From the NCBI GenBank assembly GCA_934597535.1, contig CAKTRT010000002.1:15381-79380 (forward strand): a stretch of DNA of 64,000 nucleotides, read 5' to 3'. Below, one piece after another: positions 33,223-42,965 of this stretch (positions within the stretch are counted from its first letter, which is position 1; each line of letters opens with the position of its first letter). A program made the translations under genes and the position numbers. Source of the DNA: an uncultured Oscillospiraceae bacterium. GTDB lineage: Bacteria > Bacillota > Clostridia > Oscillospirales > Oscillospiraceae. The notes beneath the pieces were generated by a model, which was not told where the DNA came from, did not search any database, and was given only the letters and a program-made list of their open reading frames with translations.

Positions 33223-34443
33223 TCACCCAATGCGGACGGTGACCTCGTACGTACCGACCGCACCAATATCATAGCCGTCCACCTCGATGCGGGCGGGGAC
33301 GGTATAGCTGCCGCTGTTGGCTGCAATATCCGTAAGGTCGGCGATCACATGCACTTGCCCGGCCGTCACCGCATCGATGTCCTCCGTCGTACCGCGCAGC
33401 GTAACGAAGAGAGACGAAGTCATCACGGTCACCATCCCGTCGCCGTTAAAATTCTCAAAGCTGAAGCTTGTTGCTTCCACTTCTTTCGTTGCAATGTTGC
33501 CGCTGCTGATCGTCAACGTTACGTTTGTAATGCCGCTGAGATTGTTCACGCCGTCCGGGATGGGGATCTCATAGGTGAAGGTCTCCTCCGCGCGCAGATC
33601 CTCCAGCGCCAGCGTGCCGAGTTCGATCTCGTCGATCGAGGCAAGCGCGGAGGCATCTCCCGAAAGGGTGATGCTGTCGCGGCTGAGCGCCCATGTGAAG
33701 TTCTCCATGCGCGAACCGGCCGTTTCAATGAAGTTCACCTTGAGCGGCACGTCCTTGACGATCATCACAGGCATCGTGACCTGGATCTTTTCACTCGTGG
33801 GATGGATATTCTTGCTGCTGACGAGCTGGTCATTATAGTCATACAGCTCGTAATCCAGCAGCTCAACGACTGTCGAGGTCGCATTTTCGATATTCAGCGT
33901 GACCAGCGCGTAACTGACCTGCATGATATCCTCCTGCTGGCCGCGCACGCGCAGCTCACCGGGATTGAGCTGCACCGCGCCGGCGATATAGCCCTCAGCC
34001 ACGTTGCCGACGACCTTGTAGCGGATCTCGATATCCCTGTAGGACAGCTCACCGATCTCGACCTGCACTGAGCGAACCGCCGGTGACTCAACGGTCACAT
34101 CACGCGAGGAAATGCCGGTGGGAAGCAGAATATTATAGCTCACGGACTGTTTGCCCGCATAGGTGACGGAGGACAGATCGCTCACCAGCCGGATCTGGCT
34201 CGTGTCAAAGCTGTACATCAGCCTGCGGGGCACCTTCAGCCGAAGATCGACCGTTACGTCTTCCTCCCCATCCACACGCATCAGGCCTTTGTCTGCCAGA
34301 GTCGTATCCTCGCTGAGAAACTCCACGGAAATGCCGTGGACATTGACCGTGACCTCGTCGTTGTTGCTGACATAGAACCAGACCGTTGAAGCGATCAGCA
34401 CAGAAAGGAAAATATAAAAGGCTTTACGCCGCTTAGACTTCAT
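33223..34443 (-). CDS. cdaR: YbbR-domain protein, CdaA regulator
   Basis: A 406-residue protein with one N-terminal membrane anchor (about 8-26) and four extracytoplasmic YbbR repeats (start points near 40, 125, 215 and 300). CdaR binds and regulates the diadenylate cyclase CdaA, which is encoded immediately upstream with an 11-nt overlap. Confidence 0.92.
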   Translation of the reverse strand: MKSKRRKAFYIFLSVLIASTVWFYVSNNDEVTVNVHGISVEFLSEDTTLADKGLMRVDGEEDVTVDLRLKVPRRLMYSFDTSQIRLVSDLSSVTYAGKQSVSYNILLPTGISSRDVTVESPAVRSVQVEIGELSYRDIEIRYKVVGNVAEGYIAGAVQLNPGELRVRGQQEDIMQVSYALVTLNIENATSTVVELLDYELYDYNDQLVSSKNIHPTSEKIQVTMPVMIVKDVPLKVNFIETAGSRMENFTWALSRDSITLSGDASALASIDEIELGTLALEDLRAEETFTYEIPIPDGVNNLSGITNVTLTISSGNIATKEVEATSFSFENFNGDGMVTVMTSSLFVTLRGTTEDIDAVTAGQVHVIADLTDIAANSGSYTVPARIEVDGYDIGAVGTYEVTVRIG

Positions 34444-35320
34444 CGTGCTTGTCCCCCTTTCCGGCGCGGATCAGCTTCAGCAGCCGCACGTGGAGCTTTT
34501 CCTCCTGCTCATCCGGCGTCTGCGGGATCAGCTCGTTGATCAGGAGCTTTTCGAGCGTCTCCGGCATCAGGTGCCGCTTGAGCAGGCCGCCAATGGCGAC
34601 CGAGATCGTGCCTGTCTCCTCTGAGACGATAACGACCACCGCGTCGGAATTCTCGCTCATGCCGATGCCGGCGCGGTGACGCATGCCGAGATCACGGCTG
34701 AGGTTGACATTTTTGGAAAGCGGCAGCATGCAGCCGCCTGCAAGCAGCCGCCCATCGCGCATGATGACCGCGCCGTCATGCATCGCAGCCTTGACAAAGA
34801 AGATATTTTTCAAAAGCTCGCTGCTCACGCGCGCGTCAACGATCGTACCCGTACGGGCGATGTCATCCAGCGCCATCTCGCGCTCAAAAACGATCAGCAC
34901 GCCCGTGCGGGTTTTCGACATTTCCGTACAGGCCAGCACCGTCTGCGCGATGGCGTTTTCGATGGCAGAGACCTGCTGCGTGCGGGCAAACGGGTTGAAC
35001 GCCCTGAAGCGGCTCGACCCGAGCTGATCGATCAACCGGCGGATCTCCGGCTGGAACAGCACGATCAGCGCCAACGCGCCGAGCGAAAGAACATGGCTCA
35101 GGATGAAATAGATGCCTCTCAGCTGCATCACATCAGAAAGCATCAGCGCCAGCAGAAACAGCAGGATCACCTTGCCGAAGCTCTCGACCTTGGACGTGCC
35201 CACCAGCTTCAAAAGCCAGTAGATCCCATAGGCCATCAGCGCAATGTCAAGATAGTCCGACACTCTGAGCGTCAGCAGATAGCGCAGCGCTCCTTCCAGT
35301 GCGGTCATGACAAATTCCAT
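34433..35320 (-). CDS. cdaA: Diadenylate cyclase CdaA
   Basis: A 295-residue membrane cyclase making c-di-AMP. Three N-terminal helices (about 18-90) are followed by the DAC domain with KAAMHDGAVIM (DGA motif) and GMRHRAGIGMSE (RHR motif), both catalytic. The start is the ATG at 35320 (MEFVMTALEGALRYLL) after GGGGGAAG; the longer frame to 35479 covers the promoter and is rejected. It heads the long housekeeping run with cdaR. Confidence 0.95.
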   Translation of the reverse strand: MEFVMTALEGALRYLLTLRVSDYLDIALMAYGIYWLLKLVGTSKVESFGKVILLFLLALMLSDVMQLRGIYFILSHVLSLGALALIVLFQPEIRRLIDQLGSSRFRAFNPFARTQQVSAIENAIAQTVLACTEMSKTRTGVLIVFEREMALDDIARTGTIVDARVSSELLKNIFFVKAAMHDGAVIMRDGRLLAGGCMLPLSKNVNLSRDLGMRHRAGIGMSENSDAVVVIVSEETGTISVAIGGLLKRHLMPETLEKLLINELIPQTPDEQEEKLHVRLLKLIRAGKGDKHDEV

Positions 35321-35354
35321 AGGCGCACTTCCCCCTAAGCAATAGTTAGTACTT

Positions 35355-35383
35355 ATTCTAATATAAAAAGCTGCGAATTGCAA
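35355..35383 (-). promoter_or_regulatory. Sigma-A promoter of cdaA and downstream genes
   Basis: On the - strand TTGCAA (35378-35383), 17-nt spacer, TAGAAT (35355-35360), 35 nt before the cdaA ATG. Confidence 0.65.
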
Positions 35384-35420
35384 CGCCCAAGCCATGAATT
35401 TTCTGTGAAATGCAAGTTTT

Positions 35421-36545
35421 TTATCGTCCGCCCAGCACGCGGCGCAGCGCGGCGGCCATCGCGTCGATCTCGCTTTCATGGTTGAAGGCGGAAACGCTCA
35501 GGCGCACCGTGCCGTCCGGCAGCGTACCCGCCGTGCGGTGGGCAAAGGGGGCGCAATGCAGCCCTGCGCGCAGCGCGACGCCATGCTGTGCCATCGCGGC
35601 AGCAACATCCTCACACGCCATACCGTCCACCGTAAAGGAAAGCACGCCGGCCTGCATCGACTCCTCCGGCGCAAGAAAGACTTGCACGCGCGGCGTCCCC
35701 TTCAGAACAAGTACCGCGCGGCGCAGAAGCCGCCGCTCGTGCAGCAGGATGTGTTCCGGCCTTTGTGCGCGCACAAAGGCGATCCCCGCCTCCAGTCCCG
35801 CAATGCCGGGAACATTGTGCGTACCTGCCTCCAGGCGGTCAGGCAGAAAATCCGGCATCTCCTGACGCAGCGATTCGCTCCCCGTACCTCCCGCGAGAAG
35901 CGGCAGCGCTTCATGCGCGCAGAGCAGCAGCCCCGTACCCTGCGGGCCGTAAAGTCCCTTATGGCCGGGCATGGCGGCAAAAGCTGCGCCAAGCGCGGAA
36001 AAATCGAGCGGCAGGATACCGGCAGACTGGGAGGCATCCACGATCAAGGGCACACCGGCCTCGCGGCAGAGCTGCGCGATGCCGGTAAGCGGCAGGATAT
36101 CGCCGAAAACGTTCGACACCTGCGTACAAATCACCGTTTCCGCTCCCGCTTCGATCGCACGGGCAAATGCCGCAAGCGTTTCCTGCGGATGAAAAAGCGG
36201 AGCAGCCGCAACGATCACCTCCGCCCGCAAGGCATGCAGGGGGCGTGTGACTGCGTTATGCTCATATCCCGAAACGGCGACGCGCCCACCCTCTCTGACA
36301 AGGCTGCGAATGGCGATATTCAACCCATGCGTTGCGTTCATCGTGAATACCACCTGCTCGCTCGAAGGCACAGAAAACAGCTGCGCCGCCGCGCTGCGGC
36401 AGCGGAACAGCGTTTCCTCGGCAGCGCGCGCAGCGGAGTGACCGCCCCGCCCGGGCGAGCTCATCGTGCGCATCGCCTGCAAGACCGCCCGCTGCACGGC
36501 AGCCGGCTTCTGAAAGGTCGTGGCGGCGCTGTCGAGGTAGATCAT
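35421..36545 (-). CDS. Class V aminotransferase / cysteine desulfurase
   Basis: A 374-residue PLP enzyme starting [14 protein letters not shown], with [16 protein letters not shown] and the PLP lysine in [13 protein letters not shown] (near 205). The conserved catalytic-loop Cys is probably in [10 protein letters not shown]. It likely supplies sulfur from cysteine for Fe-S, thiolation or selenium metabolism. It overlaps the DUF3343 gene by 4 nt, an arrangement seen in many selenium-using Clostridia. Confidence 0.9.
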   Translation of the reverse strand: MIYLDSAATTFQKPAAVQRAVLQAMRTMSSPGRGGHSAARAAEETLFRCRSAAAQLFSVPSSEQVVFTMNATHGLNIAIRSLVREGGRVAVSGYEHNAVTRPLHALRAEVIVAAAPLFHPQETLAAFARAIEAGAETVICTQVSNVFGDILPLTGIAQLCREAGVPLIVDASQSAGILPLDFSALGAAFAAMPGHKGLYGPQGTGLLLCAHEALPLLAGGTGSESLRQEMPDFLPDRLEAGTHNVPGIAGLEAGIAFVRAQRPEHILLHERRLLRRAVLVLKGTPRVQVFLAPEESMQAGVLSFTVDGMACEDVAAAMAQHGVALRAGLHCAPFAHRTAGTLPDGTVRLSVSAFNHESEIDAMAAALRRVLGGR

Positions 36546-36793
36546 AGCGACACCTCTCGCCTTTCTCCGCCGGATACGCTCAGCACGCGCGTGGGCAGAA
36601 TGCCGCTCATGCGGCAGATCTCCTTCGCGCGCGCAAAGCTGCGCTGTGGGATCTCCAGCGTATAGCCGCAGCCGCGCTCGCTGATCCCGGCGCCCGCTCG
36701 TCGGATCTTTGCGGAAACGCCCGCATCACCGAGCACCCCGGCCATGCGCTGGGCGTGTGTGATGGAGCGTGCAACAAACAGGTAATAGTCCAT
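36542..36793 (-). CDS. DUF3343 putative Se/S carrier protein
   Basis: An 83-residue protein with the DUF3343 pattern: [15 protein letters not shown] at the start and [13 protein letters not shown] with the single conserved Cys that could carry persulfide or selenide. It is translationally coupled to the cysteine desulfurase. The presence of selA/selB in the same window fits a selenium role, but sulfur transfer is equally possible. Confidence 0.8.
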   Translation of the reverse strand: MDYYLFVARSITHAQRMAGVLGDAGVSAKIRRAGAGISERGCGYTLEIPQRSFARAKEICRMSGILPTRVLSVSGGERREVSL

Positions 36794-36863
36794 ACCGATT
36801 CCCCCTCAGGGCATCTTATGCGTATAAGCGGGCAGCGTGCCACCGTGCCGCACAGAAGGACGC

Positions 36864-36905
36864 AAAAAGCGGGCGTCCGCCGGACGCCCGCTCTCTTTGC
36901 TTTTT
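36864..36905 (-). terminator. Terminator of ispF
   Basis: AGCGGGCGTCCG pairs with CGGACGCCCGCT (36868-36892), followed on the - strand by a T5 run; it lies a few nt after the ispF stop. Confidence 0.8.
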
Positions 36906-36908
36906 GAT

Positions 36909-37397
36909 TCAGCCGAAGTGCTTTTCCAGCAGCGCTGCCGCATGCGCGGCGATCCCCTCGCCGCTGCCGGTAAACCCAAGGCCTTCCTCCGTCGTAGCCT
37001 TTACGCTCACGCACGAGCTGTCGATCCCGAGCGCGCACGCAAGCTCCTCCCGCATCTGCGCGCGGTAAGGCGCGAGCTTTGGCGCCTGCGCCAGCACTGT
37101 CGCGTCGATATTGACCACGGCAAAGCCATTCTCGGCAAGATACGCACGCACCCGGCGCAGCAGCTCGATGCTTGAAATGCCTGCATACCTGGCAGCGGAA
37201 TCCGGAAACAGCTGCCCGATATCCCCCAGCGCTGCCGCGCCAAGCAGCGCGTCCATGACCGCATGGGTCAGCACGTCTGCATCAGAATGCCCGAGCAGGC
37301 CCTTTTCAAAAGGGATCTCCACACCGCCGAGGATCAGCGCGCGCCCCTCCGTCAGGCGGTGCACGTCATAGCCGTGCCCGATGCGCAAATTCGTCAT
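36909..37397 (-). CDS. ispF: 2-C-methyl-D-erythritol 2,4-cyclodiphosphate synthase
   Basis: A 162-residue trimeric zinc enzyme of the MEP pathway. [23 protein letters not shown] at the N-terminus carries the metal Asp-x-His; [22 protein letters not shown] and the C-terminal [19 protein letters not shown] are diagnostic. A terminator-like hairpin separates it from ispD just upstream. Confidence 0.96.
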   Translation of the reverse strand: MTNLRIGHGYDVHRLTEGRALILGGVEIPFEKGLLGHSDADVLTHAVMDALLGAAALGDIGQLFPDSAARYAGISSIELLRRVRAYLAENGFAVVNIDATVLAQAPKLAPYRAQMREELACALGIDSSCVSVKATTEEGLGFTGSGEGIAAHAAALLEKHFG

Positions 37398-37414
37398 AGC
37401 TCTGTCCTTTCTGC

Positions 37415-37447
37415 AAAAAGCAGAGGGAAACGCCTTATTCCCCTCTG
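37415..37447 (-). terminator. Terminator-like hairpin between ispD and ispF
   Basis: On the - strand CAGAGGGGAA pairs with TTCCCTCTG and is followed by TTTTT. The stem includes the ispD stop codon region and ends 18 nt before the ispF ATG, so it should partly uncouple the two genes. Confidence 0.65.
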
Positions 37448-38166
37448 CGCTGCAAGATCGCCTCCGCCACGATCAGGTCAAGCGGCGTTGTGATCTTGAT
37501 ATTCTCCGGATCCCCCTCTGTCAGGCGAACCTCCTTGCCGAAGCGCTCCACCGCGGCGCAATCATCCGTCACGGCGGCATCCGCCGTCAGCGCGGACTGA
37601 AGCGCCGCCTTCAGAAGACCCGCGTCGAAGACCTGCGGCGTCTGCACCGCAAAAAGCGTACTGCGCTCAGGCGTGCTCTGCACAACGCCATCCTGAGCGA
37701 TCTTGATCGTGTCTGTCACCGGCACGGCAGGCGCGGCGGCAAAGCTCGTGCACGCAGTTTCGACCACGCGGTCGATCAGTTCGCTCGTCACGAGTGGGCG
37801 CGCGCCGTCCTGCACGGCAAAAAGCGCCGCCTCCGGCGAAGCCTCGAGCGCGGCGCGCAGCACGGACTCCGTTCTTGTCGCCCCGCCGGGGATCACCTTG
37901 ACCGGCTTTGCAATGCCATAGGTCCTGCAAAGTTCCGCATAGCGCAGCAGCTCTCCATCCCGCGCGGCGATGACGATCTCGTCGATGCTCTCTGCGCGGT
38001 CGATCGCCAGAAGCGTGTGCGCCAGCACAGGCATATCGCCCAGCGGCGCAAGAAGCTTATTATCCTCGCCAAAGCGCCGCGAACTGCCCGCGGCGGCGAT
38101 CAGCGCCGTACAGTATGGGCGCATACGCTGCTGCCGTTTACGGAAGATCTTCTGAAGCAGGCTCAT
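37435..38166 (-). CDS. ispD: 2-C-methyl-D-erythritol 4-phosphate cytidylyltransferase
   Basis: A 243-residue cytidylyltransferase. [24 protein letters not shown] (about 20-43) is the CTP-binding loop; VQDGARPLV and VTDTIK follow. A 14-residue basic N-terminal extension is present. It lies 2 nt after the CarD-type regulator gene. Confidence 0.95.
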   Translation of the reverse strand: MSLLQKIFRKRQQRMRPYCTALIAAAGSSRRFGEDNKLLAPLGDMPVLAHTLLAIDRAESIDEIVIAARDGELLRYAELCRTYGIAKPVKVIPGGATRTESVLRAALEASPEAALFAVQDGARPLVTSELIDRVVETACTSFAAAPAVPVTDTIKIAQDGVVQSTPERSTLFAVQTPQVFDAGLLKAALQSALTADAAVTDDCAAVERFGKEVRLTEGDPENIKITTPLDLIVAEAILQRRGE

Positions 38167-38168
38167 TT

Positions 38169-38657
38169 TCAGCTCTCCTTTGCAAGCATCGCGGCATTGA
38201 CACGGCTCTCCGCCGCCGGATATTCGATATCCTCCGCCAGCACGATCTCCGACACAAGGATCTGCTTGGCAATATGGAGCATCTTGCGCTCGCCGTTTGA
38301 AAGCCCGCGCTCGCTATCGCGATGCATCAGCGCCTTGATCACAGCGCTGACCTCGCATAGATCGCCGCTTTTGAGACGATCCATATTTTCACGATAGCGG
38401 TGGTTCCAGTTGGCCGTCATATCCACGCCCAATTGCGGAATACGAGCAATGACCGCTTCGATCTCGTCGCTCGATCGAATGGCGCGCACGCCGATGGCTC
38501 CGGCATTTTCCGTTGGGATCTTGAGCGTCAGGCCGGAAATGGGCATCTTGAAAACATAGAACTCCATCAGCCTTCCGCTGATCTTTTCGCGCACGATGCT
38601 TTCGATCACACCGGCGCCGTGCATGGGATGCACGACCTTATCTCCGATTTGAAACAT
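38169..38657 (-). CDS. CarD/CdnL-type RNA polymerase-binding regulator
   Basis: A 162-residue regulator. The N-terminal RID domain (MFQIGDKVVHPMHGAGVIESI...) binds the polymerase beta subunit and the C-terminal helical domain contacts promoter DNA. The start is the ATG at 38657 after a GGGGGG-rich RBS; the upstream extension to 38780 has no RBS. Placement before ispD-ispF is common in Clostridia. Confidence 0.92.
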   Translation of the reverse strand: MFQIGDKVVHPMHGAGVIESIVREKISGRLMEFYVFKMPISGLTLKIPTENAGAIGVRAIRSSDEIEAVIARIPQLGVDMTANWNHRYRENMDRLKSGDLCEVSAVIKALMHRDSERGLSNGERKMLHIAKQILVSEIVLAEDIEYPAAESRVNAAMLAKES

Positions 38658-38836
38658 TCTATGCCCACCCCCCTTCTGACAGAATGCAGATCGCTGTCTG
38701 TCCTTATTTTTTTCACCGAAAAAGCGGGAAAATATTCCCCCATAGATAGTATAACATACTGGCGCATAATTTTCAAGCATTTTCCAATGAAAGTTTTTTC
38801 AGTCGCCGAAAATTCGCAGCCATTCACGGCATATGC

Positions 38837-38868
38837 AAAAAGGGGGCTCTCCTTGCGGAGACCCCCCT
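38837..38868 (-). terminator. Terminator of the CoA-transferase gene
   Basis: A GGGGG-TCTCC/GGAGA-CCCCC stem with loop TTGC or GCAA is followed on the - strand by T6, 17 nt after the stop. Confidence 0.75.
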
Positions 38869-38884
38869 GGACCTTGCTCAGGCT

Positions 38885-40225
38885 TTACTTGTTGCTGCGG
38901 CGCCAGATGTGCATCTTCTCCGCGTCGGCGATCAGCTGCTCACGGAAGTCAGGGTGCGCCACGGAGATGAGCGCCTCGGCGCGCTGCCACGTGGAAAGGC
39001 CCTTGAGGTTGACCATGCCGTACTCGGTGACGATGTAGTGCGTGCAGGAGCGCGGGTCGGTGCAGATGGAGCCGGGCGTCAGCGTGGGAACGATGCGGCT
39101 CTTGACCGTGCCGTCCTTGCCCGTGACGGTCGAGGACATGCAGATGAAGCTCTTGCCGCCCTTGGAGAGGTACGCGCCCATCGCAAAGTCGAGTTGGCCG
39201 CCCGTGCCGGAGATGTGCTTGATGCCGGCGGACTCCGCGTTCACCTGACCGAACAGATCGCAGTCGATGGCGTTGTTGATGGAGATGAAGTTGTCGATCT
39301 GGGAGATGACAAACACGTCGTTCGTATAGTCGACCGGCGCACCCATGACCTCGGGATTGCGATCCATGTAGTCATAGAGCTTCTGCGTGCCGGCGGCGAA
39401 GGCAAAAACCTGACGGCCCTTGTCGAGCTGCTTGTGCTTGCCGGTGATCTTGCCGGCGAGGGCCATGTCGACAAAGCCGTCGACATACATTTCGGTGTGA
39501 ACGGACAGGTCCTTGAGGTCAGACTGCGCGATCATCGAGCCGATGGTGTTGGGCATGCCGCCGATGCCGAGCTGGAGGCACGCGCCATTCGGGATCTCAG
39601 GCACGACAAGGTTGGCGACCGCGGTGTCGACCTCGGTGGGGGCGCCGCCCGCGCCGAGCTGCGCAACGGGAGGATTCTCCCCTTCCACAACCATGTCGAC
39701 GTCCTTGATGTTGATCTCGCAGCCGGTGAGACCGTAGACCCAGGGAAGGTTCTCGTTGACCTCGACGATGACCGTTTTGGCGGTGTCGAGCATATCGGCA
39801 AGATGAGAGGACGCGAGCGCGTAGCTGAAGTTGCCATGCTTATCCATCGGCGTGACCTGGATCATCGCAACATCGACTGTGGCGTTGCCGTCGCGGTAGA
39901 AGCGCGGCAGCTCGCTGTAGCGCATGGGAATGAAATAGCCCATGCCCTTGGAGATAATCTTGCGGTCGATGCCGCTGCAATGCCAGGAGTTCCAGGTGAA
40001 GTGCTCACCGGCGTCCTCGGCCTTGCAGATCTCGGGCATCCACATCGTCACGCCGCCGCGGACCTTGACGTCCTTGAGCTCATTCTGGCGTGCGGCCAGA
40101 GCCTTGTCGAGCGTGTAGGGATGGTTGGTACACCAGCCGTAGTCGACCCAGTCGCCGCTCTTGACGACCTTGACGGCTTCCGCGGCAGAGGTCAGCTTCT
40201 TCTGATAAAGCGCTGCGTAATCCAT
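38885..40225 (-). CDS. but: Butyryl-CoA:acetate CoA-transferase
   Basis: A 446-residue CoA-transferase of the acetyl-CoA hydrolase/transferase family. It closely follows the gut butyrate-producer enzyme: [37 protein letters not shown], the catalytic Glu in HTEMYVDG (Glu245), GQVNAESAG, and the end [19 protein letters not shown]. It would transfer CoA from butyryl-CoA to acetate, the final step of butyrate formation. A 4-hydroxybutyrate or propionate specificity cannot be excluded. It is monocistronic with its own strong promoter and terminator. Confidence 0.9.
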   Translation of the reverse strand: MDYAALYQKKLTSAAEAVKVVKSGDWVDYGWCTNHPYTLDKALAARQNELKDVKVRGGVTMWMPEICKAEDAGEHFTWNSWHCSGIDRKIISKGMGYFIPMRYSELPRFYRDGNATVDVAMIQVTPMDKHGNFSYALASSHLADMLDTAKTVIVEVNENLPWVYGLTGCEINIKDVDMVVEGENPPVAQLGAGGAPTEVDTAVANLVVPEIPNGACLQLGIGGMPNTIGSMIAQSDLKDLSVHTEMYVDGFVDMALAGKITGKHKQLDKGRQVFAFAAGTQKLYDYMDRNPEVMGAPVDYTNDVFVISQIDNFISINNAIDCDLFGQVNAESAGIKHISGTGGQLDFAMGAYLSKGGKSFICMSSTVTGKDGTVKSRIVPTLTPGSICTDPRSCTHYIVTEYGMVNLKGLSTWQRAEALISVAHPDFREQLIADAEKMHIWRRSNK

Positions 40226-40291
40226 GGATAATTCCTCCTGTAATGTATGTGAATTTGATTATCATTTCGGAACTATGTCGAAACTTTAACA

Positions 40292-40319
40292 ATTATAGCA
40301 TACCGATCGCCGTTTGCAA
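40292..40319 (-). promoter_or_regulatory. Strong sigma-A promoter of but
   Basis: On the - strand TTGCAA (40314-40319), 16-nt spacer, consensus TATAAT (40292-40297) with an extended TGC before it; AGGAGG precedes the ATG. Confidence 0.75.
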
Positions 40320-40354
40320 AGTCTTTCTTACGTGTCAGCGTAAAAAAGAACGTA

Positions 40355-40385
40355 AAAAAGAGACAGGCCGGAGCCTGTCTCTTTT
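40355..40385 (-). terminator. Terminator of the ispH/S1 operon
   Basis: AAAAGAGACAGGC-CGGA-GCCTGTCTCTTTT, a 13-bp stem with flanking A/T runs, 14 nt after the operon's last stop. Confidence 0.85.
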
Positions 40386-40398
40386 CAGTTCGGGAAAA

Positions 40399-42345
40399 TT
40401 ACTCCTCGACAGGAGCCTCTTCCTCGCCGCTGAGCAGCGCGCGGATGCTGAGGGAGATCTTCTTCTTCTCCTCGTCGATGGCGGTGATCTTCGCGTCGAC
40501 CATCTGGCCTTCGGACAGAACGTCGGAGGGCTTGTCGATGCGGCGGTCAGCGATCTGGGAGATGTGGATCAGACCGTCCACACCGGGAACGACCTCAGCG
40601 AAGGCGCCGAAGGTCATCAGCTTGACGATGCGCACGTTGGCAACGTCGCCGACCTTGTAGGTGTTCATGAACACGTCCCAGGGGTTCTGGGTGCGATCCT
40701 TGACGCCGAGGGAAATCTTGCGCTTCTCGGGATCGAAGGAGATGACGTACACGTCGAGGTGATCGCCGATGGAAACGACCTCGGCGGGGTTCTTGATGCG
40801 GCTCCAGCTCAGCTCGGAGATGTGAACCATGCCGTCCACGCCGCCGATGTCGACGAACACGCCGTAAGAGGTCATGGACTTGACAACGCCGTCATAGTGC
40901 TTGCCGACCTCGATGCCTTCCCAGATGGCGGCCTGAGCAGCCTGACGCTCCTCGTTCAGCACGGACTTGATGGAGCCGACGACGCGGCGGCGGGCACGGT
41001 TGACCTCGGTCACGCGGAGCTTGACCTTCTGCTTGACCATCTGGCCAAGGTCGGAGTCCTTGGGCATACCGCTCTGAGAAGCGGGCACGAACACGCGCAC
41101 GCCCTTGACAGAAACGACGATGCCGCCCTTGTTCACTTCGGTCACGGTGCCTTCGAGAACGGTCTTGTCCTCAACGGCGGTCTCAATGTCTTCCCAGAGC
41201 TTGACAGCGTCGAGACGCTTCTTGGAGAGGGTGGCGTAGCCTTCCACGTCGTTGACGCGGACAACGTAAGCCTCGATCTCGTCGCCGACCTTGACGACGT
41301 CCTCGGGCTTGACGTCGGGGTCGCTGCTCAGCTCAGAAACAGGGATATAGCCTGCCTGCTTGCAGCCGACGTCGACCTGGATCTCGGTCGTGCCGATGGC
41401 GGTCACGATACCGGTCACCTTATCTCCTGTATTTAGAGTCTTGAAAGATTTTTCAAGCAGTTCTTCAAAGGATTCGCTGGTTTCAGGGGTGTTGTTGATG
41501 ATTTCTTCCGTCATTGTTGTTAATACCTCCATAATGATACTCGCAGGAGTGGACGCACCGGCCGTCAATCCCGCCACACGGCATCCGGAGAAGAACTCCG
41601 GTGAGAGCTCGTCTGCGGACTCGATCTGTATGACCTTGCCGCAGTTCTCTCTGCAAATCTCGGTCAAATGCCTTGTGTTGGCGCTTCTCCGGTCGCCTAC
41701 GACCACCATCGCGTCCGCTTTGGCGGAGAGTTCCGCCGCCTCGGCCTGACGTTTCTGCGTAGCATTGCATATTGTATCATTGATTTTCAGATTTGTACAC
41801 TCTTTTTTTAGAATTTTCACACAACTTTCCCAAAGCGCACGAATGCAGGTCGTCTGCGCCAGCGCGATACTGGGTAAACCGGCAAATTCCGGATGTTTTT
41901 TGAAGTGTTCGGCAACTTCCTGCGCATTTTCAAAGACCACCGCATCACGGCACCATCCCGCGATGCCCTGCACCTCAGGATGTGTGCGCTCGCCGATCAG
42001 GATCACACGCCGGCCCTCCTGCTCAGCCTGCTGCGCGAGCGTCCGGATGCGCTCAACATGCGGACAGACGGCGCTGATGACCTCTGCTCCCTGCGCGCGG
42101 AGCGTCTCCACAGTCTCGCGCGGCTCACCGTGGGCGCGGATGAGCACCGCCTCCCCTGCGCGCGCCTGAGTGGGGGAAGCGATCAGGCGCATGCCATGCG
42201 CCTCCAGCTCCTGCACGACCGCAGCATTGTGCACAATGCTGCCAAGCATCGCGCCGCCGCGCTCGTCCGCCGTCTTTCGTGCAAGCCTGACCGCGCGCTC
42301 TACGCCATAACAAAAGCCCGCAGTCTCAGCCAGTATCACCTTCAC
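40399..42345 (-). CDS. ispH: IspH (HMBPP reductase) fused to S1 RNA-binding domains
   Basis: A 648-residue fusion. Residues 1-280 are the Fe-S enzyme that makes IPP and DMAPP; the cluster cysteines are in TAGFCYGVERAV, SAVCPHVER and TICNATQ. From about 300 four S1 repeats follow (for example GVFVDIGGVDGMVHISELSW), like ribosomal protein S1. This fusion is known in Clostridia. The C-terminus is acidic. It is the last gene of the operon with plsC and cmk, and its ATG overlaps plsC by 4 nt. Confidence 0.96.
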   Translation of the reverse strand: MKVILAETAGFCYGVERAVRLARKTADERGGAMLGSIVHNAAVVQELEAHGMRLIASPTQARAGEAVLIRAHGEPRETVETLRAQGAEVISAVCPHVERIRTLAQQAEQEGRRVILIGERTHPEVQGIAGWCRDAVVFENAQEVAEHFKKHPEFAGLPSIALAQTTCIRALWESCVKILKKECTNLKINDTICNATQKRQAEAAELSAKADAMVVVGDRRSANTRHLTEICRENCGKVIQIESADELSPEFFSGCRVAGLTAGASTPASIIMEVLTTMTEEIINNTPETSESFEELLEKSFKTLNTGDKVTGIVTAIGTTEIQVDVGCKQAGYIPVSELSSDPDVKPEDVVKVGDEIEAYVVRVNDVEGYATLSKKRLDAVKLWEDIETAVEDKTVLEGTVTEVNKGGIVVSVKGVRVFVPASQSGMPKDSDLGQMVKQKVKLRVTEVNRARRRVVGSIKSVLNEERQAAQAAIWEGIEVGKHYDGVVKSMTSYGVFVDIGGVDGMVHISELSWSRIKNPAEVVSIGDHLDVYVISFDPEKRKISLGVKDRTQNPWDVFMNTYKVGDVANVRIVKLMTFGAFAEVVPGVDGLIHISQIADRRIDKPSDVLSEGQMVDAKITAIDEEKKKISLSIRALLSGEEEAPVEE

Positions 42346-42965
42346 AGCGGCGCGCCTCCCACCTGCTGACCGCCGAGCGCATAAGCCCGGCGCAGCACTT
42401 CATCGGCGATCTCCTGCAGTTCTTCCGACGTGCCGCGCCGCCCGGTCACGCTGGGAACATACGGCTCGCCAAAGTAAATGCGTGTTTTGCGAAAGAGTTT
42501 TTTCTGCCCATCGCAAAAAACCGGCACGAGCGCCGCCCCCGTCCGCACGCCGATCATCGCGATGCCGGCATGCGCGTGCGCAGGCAGCCCGTCGTGATAG
42601 CCGACGCCGCCGCGGATGGTCGTCCCCTCGGGGAAGATCAACAGATTTTCACCCCTGTGGAGCACCTGCATCGCGGTCTTGACGGACTGAACGTCTTTCC
42701 CGTCGCGCTGAACAGGGAATGCGCCGAGCGAACGGAGCAGCCACCCCAGCACCGGGTTTTCAAAAAGTTCAGCCTTGGCCATAAAGTGCATGTGGTAATC
42801 GAGCGGCAGACACAGTGCGATGAGCACAGGATCAAGGTCGGTAGCATGGTTGGGGCAAAGCAGCACGCCGTTTTTCGGCAGTGCCTTTACCCCCCTGATC
42901 TCCACACGGTAGAGCCAGAGCAGCACCCGCCCGAGCACCCATGCGATGACATACAGTATCCTCAT
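42342..42965 (-). CDS. plsC: 1-acyl-sn-glycerol-3-phosphate acyltransferase
   Basis: A 207-residue membrane acyltransferase making phosphatidic acid. An N-terminal hydrophobic helix is followed by the HX4D box NHATDLDP and the FPEGTTIRGG motif. It sits between cmk and ispH with 4-nt overlaps on both sides. Confidence 0.93.
   Translation of the reverse strand: MRILYVIAWVLGRVLLWLYRVEIRGVKALPKNGVLLCPNHATDLDPVLIALCLPLDYHMHFMAKAELFENPVLGWLLRSLGAFPVQRDGKDVQSVKTAMQVLHRGENLLIFPEGTTIRGGVGYHDGLPAHAHAGIAMIGVRTGAALVPVFCDGQKKLFRKTRIYFGEPYVPSVTGRRGTSEELQEIADEVLRRAYALGGQQVGGAPL

Noticed and set aside
38909-40231. 440-aa open frame on the + strand
   Set aside because: It is the antisense shadow of the CoA-transferase gene, with Val/Asp/Gly-biased composition and no RBS; the - strand protein has clear family motifs.
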